Source: Oscarella lobularis | Taxonomy: Eukaryota > Porifera > Homoscleromorpha > Homosclerophorida > Oscarellidae | NCBI RefSeq assembly: GCF_947507565.1 | Contig: NC_089175.1 | Location: forward strand, 2,345,733-2,409,732 | Length of the DNA: 64,000 bases | Direction of reading: 5' to 3' | Shown here: positions 54,295-64,000 of the stretch, piece by piece | How the letters are laid out: the number at the start of each line of letters is the position of its first letter | Position numbering within the stretch: position 1 is the stretch's first letter | Position numbers and translations under genes: made by a program | Notes under the pieces: generated by a model | The model's database searches: none | What the model saw: the letters and a program-made list of their open reading frames with translations, nothing else | Told to the model about the DNA's origin: nothing

Positions 54295-55555
54295 TTATAC
54301 ACAGGGATCTTTAGCAGTCATGCAACCCTTCGCCGAAGCTGGAACCCGGTAGAAAGTAGCGACGTTTGCCGCCGAAAGGCAAGCGCACAGCTTAAAACCT
54401 TTTGGGCTGTCCGCTGAGCTAGCATCTGCTTCAGGTAGCCCCTTTAGTGTGAAACCCGTACGTCCTGTTATAAGAGTCTAAAGATAGAACGAGGCATGGT
54501 ATTAGACAAAGGCTTGGGGGAGGATATTGAAAGTATAAGGGAATCAATAAGGGATACATATGTACTCTATTATGTAAACCCCTCGCACCGATTGAGATGC
54601 AACGGTGATATTTCCGGCCGGCGCTGTAAGAGAAGCGTTCGATGTCAAAACGGAAATCGCGTTGGCTCTTCGAGCGAGAAGATGCTCATCGGACGTGAGA
54701 TTGAGAATGGGACCATTCCATCTCACCTTGAGAAAAAAAATTGCACGTAAAAAACATGAGGGTGGGCGTGTAATGAACGTCTTCTTACGCTCCTTGACGT
54801 CACTCCCAAAGTCGTGTTGGCGGACTCTACTGGTACTTTACGTACTGATTTAGATACGTTCAGTTTTCGAACGTTCATGACGTCGTCAAATCTTGCCAGC
54901 CAATTCCCATTGTGTTGCACGGTCAACACGTTTCTAAACTCGACCGCCGAAGACGGCGCCCCGTTGAGAATCACTTTAAAAAATCGATAAATAAATAAAT
55001 AGATACACATTTTTAGTCAATATCTACCATGTGTTCTCGTACTGTCGTCATACATTCCCACGGAAATCCTAACCTAAAATAAAAGATTCGATGTAGAGGA
55101 ACTGAGACAAGAATAGGTACACTGGCGCACCTGTTCGTTTGCCGTATTACTGACGGTCAAGTTCTCCCCGGCGTAGGACCCAATGAATTTTCCTATCCAC
55201 GCATCGAAGAAGCGTGCATCCTTTGGAAAAATGACGGAGCCGTCCGTTCTCAAATAAAGCGACGGCAGGCCGTTGTAAGTGAGACGGTGTACGCTGAGAA
55301 TTAGGATCGTCAGCTAGAGGGGGAGGAGGAGGGAGGAATTTATGGTGGGGACCGGATCTACTCTCTCTACTGTACCACAAAATTGAGTACGACTAGAATG
55401 GCGATGATGAAGAGTATGACGTAGAATATGGTCAATTTGCGACCGCGAAGTCCGCTCTTGTGCAGCATCGCTTCGTTCGTGTTGACATGGCCCGTTGTTA
55501 CGTTGCCTTCGTGGACGCGCTTCGATTGGAGACGCTCCTCGCGTTTCTGGTGCAT
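54295..55555 (-). CDS. SGCB: Sarcoglycan, beta type
   Basis: Minus-strand multi-exon gene for a type II membrane protein. The start ATG is at 55553-55555. A basic cytoplasmic tail contains MLHKSGLRGRK, a close match to the LHKTGLRGRK segment of beta-sarcoglycan, directly before the membrane helix (LTIFYVILFIIAILVVLNFV). The extracellular part has LTYNGLPSLYLRTDGSVIF, VRISVGMYDDSTRTH, WLARFDDVMNVRKLNV and ILNLTSDEHLLARRANAIS. The C-terminal cysteine cluster KLCACLSA, GCMTAKDPCV matches the sarcoglycan EGF-like end. Several NxT/NxS sites are present. In vertebrates it stabilises the dystrophin complex. In an animal without muscle it would link matrix to cytoskeleton in contractile epithelial cells, which is an inference. 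Confidence 0.85.
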
Positions 55556-55938
55556 CGATTTCTGTCCGCGATAGTGCTAGACGCAAACGGGAGAGAAGGA
55601 CTATTTGTTATTGGGCTTCAGCGAGCGCAGGTGTCGACGCTTTCGAGTCCGTAAACGCCCTCTCGTGAGAAACACGCTTTTCCCCGCTCGAATTGTCGCT
55701 ATTGTACGACTCTGATACGACTTACCATCATTGCTGCCTGGGTCGCGATGACAGGAGGAACGTAACTAGACAGAAAGTTCCTCTCCGTGCGAGGTTTCAC
55801 TTCAGGACGTACGGGACGCTCGGAACGCCAGCATTCCTTCGACGTCATAACAGAGCACGCGCAGATAAGTTTCACCTCACTCGTGGAGAACCCAGGGAAT
55901 TCTCCTCCACTCCCCACGTCGCCGTTCTTCAAAAAGCT
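55556..55938. promoter_or_regulatory. Divergent spacer between the sarcoglycan and S1
   Basis: About 380 bases between two outward-facing genes. An open frame runs into S1 from 55693, but its product has no recognisable features, so I treat it as 5' untranslated. No clear TATA box was seen. Confidence 0.4.
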
Positions 55939-58298
55939 ATGAATTCTACAGAAAACTCAACGAGAAATGCCGAGTGCCTTCGCGACGTCTTTCACAGCGA
56001 AGTTTCGGCGTCGACAAGCGACCCAACAGCTGCGTATCGCGCCTCGGAGGCCCCATTCGCGACGGCGACCGCGTCATCGTACGAATCATCTGCAAACGTC
56101 GCCCATTCGTCAACGAACGACTTCGCGGAACGAGGCGGCGAAGAGGAAAACGGCACTTCCGACATCTTGAAATCGTTTCTCGAAGAAGCGGACAGCGATG
56201 GAGCGATCGATTCGTGTCTATCGAGCATATCCTTCCACGGTAAGAACGAAAAGCCCAGTTTCGGGGTACTTTCGTTGGCTCGTTGCCCGCGACGCGAGAG
56301 GGGAGGGGGACCCGCGATGTGTAGGCGTAATCGTTTCGAATTCTTTAGGGAACGGCATTCAAATGCCGCCGAAGAACGTGTCGGATCGAGGACGCGTGAT
56401 CTGCGCGACGACGACGAAACGCGAAGAAGGTTTCTAACGGTTTTCTCCGCGGGAATCTCTAAAATCACGTGTAAATGACGTCGTGGGGGTTTCCCTTCGC
56501 TCTTGTAGGAGAATACGACGTCGTCGAAAAGGCTCCGCAGTTGCGCGGTCAACTCGCATTCAGCGGAAGCGTTGCGCCCGCTGTTCTGCCGGAGGTCGAC
56601 GATTTGAGCGTCTTCACCTTCGGTGCCGATCACCGAGAGGAAGAAAAATTGCTATCGTTGGAAAAAAGCTCAAAAGGTTCGCATAAGCAAACAAGTCGAC
56701 GTACGTATTAGCGAAAGACTTTTCTTAGGTTTGTTGGATGATTACATTGACGGAAGTCAGGCGGAAGCCAGCGGCAACCAGGTAATTAATTAATTAAATA
56801 ATTAATTAATTAGTATTTAATCCTTTTGGTCTTCTAGACTGCCTCTGGACCGGCCAGTTCGGTTCTCTCTCCCGTACAGAATGTTGCAGACATGTTTAAC
56901 AGTGAGTAAACATTTGAAGGCTTTTTGCACCGATTTATCCTATTTCTTAGGTATCACCATCAATCAGACGAGCGAAGCAGGCCATCTCAGCCGAGAAACC
57001 TTTGGTACGTCACTTCATTGTATTCAAATTGGATAAATAATAAAATAAATGTCTTCTAGGTGTCCGTTCACCGGTGCTCAATTCAGCAGATGTGTCTTCA
57101 GCAGTAAGCTCAATTTTTAAAAATTAATTATTTGCGAATGAGTATTCCCTAAGGAGCACACAAGTGAGATACAGTCTGGTGCTCTGCCAGTGGTGGCCCC
57201 TCCTCCCCCTCCTCCTCCCACTCCTCCTCCCTCCGCATCTCTCTTTCAACATGCACTGGGCTCACAGATGGACGAAGAATCCCTGCGTCAGCTCTTCATT
57301 CAACGTGGACTTCTCGTTCCCTCCGGTGACGGGCAATGGGTGTGGCGAAACCCCGCTCGTCACGGAGCTCTAGCTACACGACCCAGAGTCCCGGAGGACA
57401 GCCCAAGCTCCATAATGAACACAGCCACTTCGCCGACGTCGATCAGCGGTCGACTTTCTCCCATATCCGAAGTGTCAGGTCAAGATTGGGAAATGGCTTC
57501 CGTGCTCGACCGTGCGAGCGCCCCTTCGCCGTCTCCACCTCCAGAACTTCCGGAATTAGCACACGCCGTTTATCGTTGGTGCAAGAAGAGCGGTAGGGGT
57601 GCGCGCGCCAAGCTGAGAGTCGATTTCATTCCTCATCAAATTTGCGAGGGTCACGTTGAAGTGACAGTAGAGAAGAACGGCCACGTGGCACTGGTAGTTG
57701 AACAGTACGCTGAAATGGCGCGAAGATGGTCTGGCGGCAAAAAGGGACGAGATTCGTACGATTTCAATCTTGCCCTTCGGAAGACCTTCCAACGATTCGG
57801 CGGGCAGCCGACTGTGGAACAGATCAATGGAAACGTTGGAAGAAAGTTCATTTTTTCGAAAATGTCTACTGATTTGATATACCAAGGTAAGAACGAAGAG
57901 AAAGGCGTCATCTCCATCATGTACATATGTAAATAATTTATTTAGAGTTGACTGCTTTGGGGAAGGAAAGGGGTCCACTGTCTGGCGAGGCAACTGGAGG
58001 AGGAGGAGGACAAGGTAGGGCTGCGTTATCAGCTGCTGCTGTAGCGCCACCACCCGTGAGATGGAGTCATATGGGCCCAATTGCTGGCGGGGGCGCCTCA
58101 TCAGCTGAATTCTTTGGTGGGGGAGCAGTTTCAGATGGACGGTGGCACAGTTCAAGTTCTTTGCCCAGTGCAAGAAGGTAGGCTCAATTATTGTAGATTT
58201 TTTTGTATTCTCTAATGCTCTCTGCGTAAAGGACTTGCCAAGCAAAACGAATTGCATCGTGTAAACCGAGTCCTTCCAAGAAATCGAGAAGAAATTAG
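55939..58298 (+). CDS. S1: member of an unrecognised family with a WCKKSG domain
   Basis: Start MNSTENSTRNAECL. Exon 1 ends in an acidic module, GGEEENGTSDILKSFLEEAD. Six small exons follow, with consistent phases that I checked (G|EYDVVEKAPQ, GLLDDYIDGSQ, TASGPASSVLSPVQN, SITINQTSEAGHL, GVRSPVLNSADVSSA). A large exon has a proline run and then a conserved block of about 120 residues: LAHAVYRWCKKSG, AKLRVDFIPHQICEG, VVEQYAEMARRW, GRDSYDFNLALRKTFQRF and GRKFIFSKM. The pattern of a Trp-containing helix, then LALRKTF, then a short beta end is vaguely like winged-helix DNA-binding domains (ETS class), but I do not claim homology. The tail is Gly/Ser-rich and ends in a basic segment (SKKSRRN) that could be a nuclear signal. 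A tandem paralogue follows. Confidence 0.7.
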
Positions 58299-58521
58299 AC
58301 CTTGTTTATCTGTGTTTTTAGCTGGCCTTGCAGTATGTTAGGTAAGTTTTACCATTTATATTTCTTTACGTACACTTGTTTGTGTTTATAAGAATAGAGA
58401 ACTGACGCACGCCCACGCCGGCTCGGTGAGATGACGCCTACCGGTAGTAGTAGACAAGAGCCCATAAAGCGCGCGTCTGATCAGGCGGTGGCTCACAAAA
58501 GCAGGAAGCTGCTCAAGCATT

Positions 58522-60528
58522 ATGGAATTTCTAGAGAACCCAATGGGTGGCAGTACCTGCGTTCGCACCGGGTTTCTGAGCACCGAAGTGTCCGCGCCAA
58601 ATGCGTACGGCGAACGCGCCGAAGCCGAAGAAAACGGGGCGTCCGTTCTGAAAGCGTTTCTAGAGGAAGCAGCGAACGACGGAACAATGGATTCGATCGT
58701 TGCGAGCATGAGTAGGTCTTTTTTCGCGTTACGCGCATCTTAGAATTCGAGGTCTCGCGCGCAGCAAGCTCTTCGTCCCCGCCGACTCCACTGACACAGT
58801 TTGCGATGAAAATCGCGTCGCCTGCAAACGTCACGACAGCGAACGAGTATATGGATCGAGGCGGCGAACGCGAGGATGAAAACAGACCATGGCAATCGTT
58901 CTTGGAGTGGAACGAACGTACCGCAGACGTGCCAGCGCCGTCTGATCGATGGCCTGAGTAAGTCAAACGTTCGACGCATCTAAAAAAGAACGTTCCGAAA
59001 AAGTTCGGGATCTTGGCTCTCTGCCAAATAGACCGCGGCGTGGGCGGACTCGACTGAGTCAGAGAAATTCCTTGAATTTTTTCTCTAGTCTCGGTTTAGA
59101 GGGCGGCGCCGACGTCAGCTTACAAACATACGTTCCGGCTCCGCCGTCGCCGTGCGGCCAACTTACATCCGAAAAGGAGGACTCTGAAATGAATGCATCT
59201 GATTTGAGTGCCTTCAATTTGAGTTCCTTTTCGTTTCTTGCCAGTAGTCACGAGGAAAAGGCCCCGTCATTGGAAAAAGACCAAGCAGGTATACGCAGAC
59301 GAGCGGCTCGACATGCATTCTAATAGAAGAGTTTCCTTTTTAGGTCTTCTTGAGTACAATGACGAGAGTCGGGCGGTCGCCGTGGGCAGCCAGGTAACCA
59401 TCTTGCTATTTCGTGCACATTTAAAAAGTTTCGGCTACTACTAGACTGCCTCAGGACCAGTCGGCTGCATTCCTTCTTCCGTACAGGATGTTACAAGCGG
59501 GCTTGATAGTAAGGGAACATCGAAACCTTGTACGTCACCGATTTTATTCCCAACTTCAGGCATTGACATTAATCAGATAAGCAAATCAGAGCCAGATGTC
59601 GCTGTTTCTCAACAAAAAGCGTATTCGGCGCCTTTGGATGGTGAAGCTGAGCTCCTTCGCATTCAATATTCTTGTTCTTCCTCTGGGGTCTGGAGGCTCC
59701 CTGCGCCAAGTGTTCTGAGTCATGGAGCAGTGGAAAACTCTACTGTGAACCCATCCACCTATCCCACTCCAATCCGTCCGCTTCAGTCTCCGATGCCAAC
59801 TCCAGAATGTGAAACGGATTCATTTCAAAGAGACGGACCCAACTGTCCACCTTGTCTGAGTCCTTCCCGCCTTCCAAAATTGGCGCAAGCATTTTATAGT
59901 TGGTGTAAGAAGAGTGGCAAAGAAAAGGCCAAGCTTCGAGTTTGTTTCATTCCTCGTCAAATTATTGAGGGTTACATGACTGTAAAACGAGAACAAAACG
60001 GCTTCGTATCTCTTGCTGCTGAACAGTATGCTGAGATAGCTAAACGATGGTTTAGTGAGGGAAAGGGCGGAAAGGGAAGGGATTCATATAATTTTAAAAT
60101 TGCCCTGAAGAAGACCTTCAAACCGTTTGACAACAAACTGACTGTAGATGAGATCAATGGTGGCGACGGAAGAAAGTTCGTGTTTTCAGAAAAACTCACT
60201 AGAATGATTTATGAAGGTAAAGAGAGCGGGAGGGAAGGAAGGGTTTATTAGACTAAAATCATCTTAGAATTAGATGGATTGGAAAATGTTTTGCCATCTG
60301 CGGCAAATCACGGGGTAGGCAGTTCACCTCAACCGATAGCAGTAGCAATTAAGTTCTTTGTGGCAGAACCGTTTGCCTGAGGCAAATGGAGGACAAAGTT
60401 CTTCAGCTACTGGAGTGGCACGCGAGAGACGGAGTCGCGCATCAGGTGAGCTTCTCAAGACATTGATTGACTTTTTTTCAGATGTATCAATTTTAGGTGG
60501 AAGGACTAGACGGCGTCAGAACAGGTAG
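58522..60528 (+). CDS. S2: tandem paralogue of S1
   Basis: Start MEFLENPMGGSTCV. The acidic module is ERAEAEENGASVLKAFLEEA. A second exon repeats a related module (DRGGEREDENRPWQSFLEW), not seen in S1. The downstream exons correspond one to one with S1: GLLEYNDESRAVAVGSQ, TASGPVGCIPSSVQD, GIDINQISKSEPDV. The conserved domain reads LAQAFYSWCKKSG, AKLRVCFIPRQIIEG, AAEQYAEIAKRWF, GRDSYNFKIALKKTFKPF and GRKFVFSEK. The tail is basic (GVARERRSRASGGRTRRRQNR), with a stop at 60526-60528 if no further splice is used. Conservation of the domain between S1 and S2 while the linkers diverge argues that it is the functional core. Function unknown. Confidence 0.65.
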
Positions 60529-60599
60529 GTCACTTTACTTGTAGAAATTTTCGTCTCTGAGACTGTTCAAGGAGGGGCACAAGAAGGACTACTCATAGG

Positions 60600-61890
60600 C
60601 AAGCAGGTATACGCAGACAGGCGGCTCGACATTCTTATAGACGACCTTTTAGGTCTTCTTGACGAGTACAGTGACGGGATTCAGGCGGCGGCCATCCAGG
60701 TAACTATCTCACTATTTCCGGCTCATCTAATGTCTCATTAACTACTGTTAGAGTGCCTCAGTCAGCTCTATTCCTTCTCCCGCACAGGTTGTTGCAAGCA
60801 GACTTGACAGTAAGGAAACATTAAAACCCTTACGTTACCGAGTTGTCTCCAACTTCAGGCATTGGCAATAATCTGACACGCGAAACAGAGCATGCCAGTC
60901 AAGAAACATGGGAGTCATTGATGTCCGGTGGTCCTCAGGCTGCTGTGGCTGTTTTTCAAAAAATTGCGTATTCAACGCCTTTGCTGCACGGTGAAGAGTA
61001 CCTTCGCATTCAATATGGTCCTTCTTGGGACCCTGCACCATGTCGTCTGAGTCATGAAACAGTGGAAGATTTTATCAGTGTGAACCCTGCGGCAAATCAC
61101 GGGGTAGGCGGTTTACCACAACTGTACGCAGTCACTGCCAGCAATCAAGTTATTTTTAGCAGAACGATTTGCCGAATGGTGGACAAGAGGGTATAATTTC
61201 TTTAACTACTGGAGTGGCACGCGCGAGACGGAGTCGTGCATCAGGTGAGCTTCTCAAGACATTGATTAACTTTTTTTTCAGATGTATCAATTTTAGGTGG
61301 AAGGACTAGACGGCGTCAGAGCAGGTAGGTCGCTTTACTTGTAGAAATTTTCGTCTCTGAAACTGTTCAAGGAGGGGCACAAGAAGGACTACTCATAGAG
61401 AAGCTCGTCATACAAATACACACGACGACCTTCCAAGGAAATGAATTTTTGGGTATAATGATTTGAGGTAGCTGTTAATTTTATGAGCAGAATTTTTTTG
61501 CGAATTTTTTATTGGATTTTTTGGCCATGTGTGCTGAGTTCCGGTATTTTAGGCGGGCGTACCGAAAATAATTATTTAGAGTTGACTGCTGGGAAAGAAA
61601 GGGAGGAGGGGACAAGGTAGGGTTGCGTTATCAGCTGCTGCTGGCGCGCCGTGGGATGGAGTCATATGGGCCAATTGCTGGCGGGGGCGCTTCATCAGCT
61701 GAATTCTTTGGAGGCAGTGGGGGGAGCAGTTTCAGATGGACGGTGGCACAGTTCAACTTCTTTCCCAGTGCAAGAAGGTAGGCTCAACTATTGCAGGTTT
61801 TTAAATTCTCTGCACAAAGGACTTGTCAAGCAAAACGAATTGCAACATGTAAAACGAGAGTCCTTCCAAGAAAGCTAGAAGAAATTCGAG
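60600..61890 (+). pseudogene. S3: partial third copy lacking the conserved domain
   Basis: Begins with a copy of the S2 segment CAAGCAGGTATACGCAGAC and the exon GLLDEYSDGIQAAAIQ, then GIGNNLTRETEHASQETW and EEYLRIQYGPSWDPAPCRLS. At about 61087 GTGAACCC is followed directly by GCGGCAAATCACGGGGTAGG, deleting the whole WCKKSG domain that S2 has between these points. It then repeats the S2 basic tail exons (to about 61325) and, from about 61570, the S1-type glycine-rich last exons. It is thus a mosaic of S2 and S1 ends. It could still produce a domain-less protein (frame open 60843-61196), but decay is more likely. Confidence 0.6.
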
Positions 61891-62100
61891 TTAGACTCTT
61901 GTGTGTTACCATTATTATAGCAGTACTTTCACTCCTGCATTTCTAAGCAGGTTTGTTTGTATACAATTTTTGCTTGGAGGTCAGGACTTGGCGTCGATTG
62001 ACCATATATGGCTTGACCATAGATATCAAGTAGCCCTCGCCTGGGAACTGAGAACGAGTACATGTACTGTACGGTACTGTACTGTACCGCAGTGAGCGCA

Positions 62101-64000
62101 ATGGCAGATCCAAAATGGCGTCTCCGAGTTAACCCTTTTATGAAGGAAGCGGTGGAGTGTCTTGCTCACCTTCTAGAAAACTCCAGACAGTTGCTCGATC
62201 GCCTTCTCGCGGAGGAGCTCCTTTCAAACGACCGATACGGAGAAGTGTTGAAGAATCTCGACCGACGTTTACCCGAAGATGTTGCGAGACAGCTGCTCAA
62301 TTCATTGCAGCGATGTCCTTCCGGCAGCTTCGACACGTTTTGCTCACTCCTATCAGAAGTCGACCAAGGTCGAGGGCTTTATAATCTAATTTGTAGAACG
62401 CGACCACGCTCTGAGATCGAACCTCGTTCGAACGCGAGTCGGGAACTTCGTCATCGTTTTCTGCCGCCTATTAGGGAGCCTAATCCCCCGGAACGTCGTC
62501 ATCCTTTTCCGCCGCCTAAGACCTCGAAACTTCGTCATCCTTTTCCGTCGCCTATTCTCCCGAAACTTCGTCATCCTTTTCAGCAACTCTGTAGCACAAA
62601 AGGTACAGGAGTGTAGTTAGTTTGTATTGTACATTCGTGTAGTATGGACCTTTTGTAGAGCTACGTCATCCTATTCCGCCTCCTAATCCTCCGACGTGTC
62701 TTCAGAAACGGCGTTCCAAGACGGCTTTCAAAGAACAGAGTTTGCCTGTCACACAGTTGATGTCTGCTAGTGGTCAAAGCTGCACAGGTAAGATCATAGG
62801 ATGTAAATGTGCTTAGTGATTTGTTCCTTAGCTGATACTGCTGACGCCATATTCATCTTTGTTGATGCTTCTGTACAGGCCGACTATCTACCGCATCACG
62901 AAGCTTTTTCCAAAGTAATTTGCAAGCTTGTTAGAAGAACAGAGGGCACATGGAAGGAATTTTCTGTTGAATTGGACACTTTATCTTCTATGGAACGTAC
63001 TACCTGTAGCATTGAGCAGAGTCATGTGCCAGTTACAAAAGAATGTCACGTAAAGATTATTCTTCCACAAACGCAGCCAGAGACGTTTCATCAGCAAAGA
63101 AAGTTGATTCTTAGAAAAATCGAAAGTATGACTAAGATTGACATCAAAAAAGTTGAAGTGATTCACGGCAGCTGTCACGTCATTTTGACTCTTCTTGCTG
63201 CCACTTTTATTAGATTTGTATGCTCCCTTTTTAGTCCGGAAAGCTTGTGGCAGTTGCTCTCCTCAGTTGACCGCCTTGTTGAAATTCAGCTGGGAAACCT
63301 TCTTCCGGTGAAGCTAAGCAGGATTTTTAAGACGTTTGCAAATCCAGGAGCAGTATCAAGAAACCTTGACAACTTAGCAAAGGTAAAGAGAAGCGTGGAA
63401 GATTTAATCGGTTTTGTGGGTCCCGGTACGTTTTTGTTTGCAGAGAAGTAGAACATTATGCAAAATGACGGTTACAAAGGCCAGCCGCCTTTCACTTGAA
63501 AGCCTGCTCGATGAAATTGTATAGTGAATGCAGTGTAGCGGTCATCTCAGGGATTTATTAATGCATTATTTCACTGTTTATAGGAAATTGGCTCTAAAGC
63601 CGCTGTTGCTAGCATTATAGGCAGTGATGAAACTGTTTCTGACACAGACGTGACTTCAAGACGTTTTTCCGCCCAATGCCTCAGTAAATCTTTGTTGCAC
63701 CAAGCTCACGATATGTACACTTTTAGCCCCAAGCTCTGGTAGACGCCAACTTTCCTTGTGTACTCTAGGATTAGTGAAATTATTAAAGAACAAAGGAGAA
63801 AAACTGTTGAACTGTTTTCCGCATTGTCAGCTCTGAAAGTTAGTTATATTCGTTCCTAGTGCTTACACGTAGAATAATGAACTTCTTTAGAGAAAGCTAG
63901 ATGGACCTTTCATAGAGCTACGTTTTGTTGGGCAACCGACGCAACCAGTGACGTACTGTTTGCTTGGCGGCGCCGTCACTCTTCGTGTTCAAGCCGATGG
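62101..64000 (+). CDS. CARD protein with RHPFPPP repeats (3' end outside window)
   Basis: Start MADPKWRLRVNPF at 62101. The first exon encodes a CARD-like death fold: CLAHLLENSRQLLDRLLAEE, LLSNDRYGEVLKNL, DVARQLLNSLQRCP and SFDTFCSLLSEV. A short basic-proline repeat follows with four to five units of the form (L/R)RHPFPPP, continuing across the first intron (ELRHPIPPPNPP). Later exons have TKECHVKIILPQTQPETFHQ, KIDIKKVEVIHGSCHVIL and LWQLLSSVDRLVEIQLGNLL, with no family I can name. The last visible exon (ELRFVGQPTQPVTY, LLGGAVTLRVQADG) looks like the start of an Ig-like domain. A death fold followed by Ig would recall MALT1, but the caspase-like part would lie outside the window. Confidence 0.75.

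Noticed and set aside
58431-58521. An earlier ATG frame (MTPTGSSRQEPIKR) as the start of S2.
   Set aside because: It is in a different frame from the conserved acidic module and would need an implausible intron; the ATG at 58522 is in frame and gives an N-terminus alignable with S1.

Overview
This is nuclear DNA from an early-branching animal, most likely a sponge. The gene set is metazoan: MFSD8/CLN7, NSUN7, GCNA, SLC30A9, CDC6, ALG8, a beta-type sarcoglycan, CARD proteins and an ankyrin-repeat kinase. Introns are very short, often 45-90 bases, and genes are tightly packed. No sequence search could be run, so the taxon is an inference. I recognised no tRNA or rRNA.

Layout. 1-9.4 kb: the last codons of one MFSD8-like gene, a complete MFSD8 paralogue, a PH/RhoGAP-like gene, NSUN7 (minus) and GCNA. 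9.4-38.2 kb: a tandem array of six minus-strand genes (K1-K6) encoding CARD, then coiled coil, then a Kelch propeller. Between them lie decayed copies of the two flanking genes: 5' and internal pieces of SLC30A9, and 3' pieces of GCNA. The intact single copies sit at the outer edges (GCNA at left, SLC30A9 at 38.5-41.1 kb), so the ancestral order was probably GCNA > < Kelch > SLC30A9. A complete 7.8-kb Helitron, with Rep/helicase and RPA-like genes, is inserted in the last spacer at 28,678-36,486. 41.2-55.6 kb: CDC6 (minus), an ankyrin-coiled coil-kinase gene, a small uncertain minus-strand gene, ALG8, a small secreted cysteine-rich protein, an intronless MFS transporter and a sarcoglycan (minus). 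55.9-64 kb: a small tandem family (S1, S2 and a deleted S3) with an unrecognised conserved domain and basic C-termini, then a second CARD gene that runs off the window.

The main finding is the Kelch array. The six Kelch domains are almost identical except at short stretches repeated in every blade: just after the GG doublet and just before the next inner strand. Those are the positions that form the ligand-binding face of Kelch propellers such as KEAP1. They vary in residue identity and in length, in whole codons. Even the most recently duplicated pair (K2 and K5), whose spacers are nearly identical, differs at most of these sites. I infer a family of CARD-coupled recognition receptors with rapidly diversifying binding loops, amplified by unequal exchange that dragged pieces of the flanking genes along. 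The non-RD-like ankyrin kinase and the second CARD gene nearby may belong to the same kind of signalling, but nothing in the sequence proves a link.
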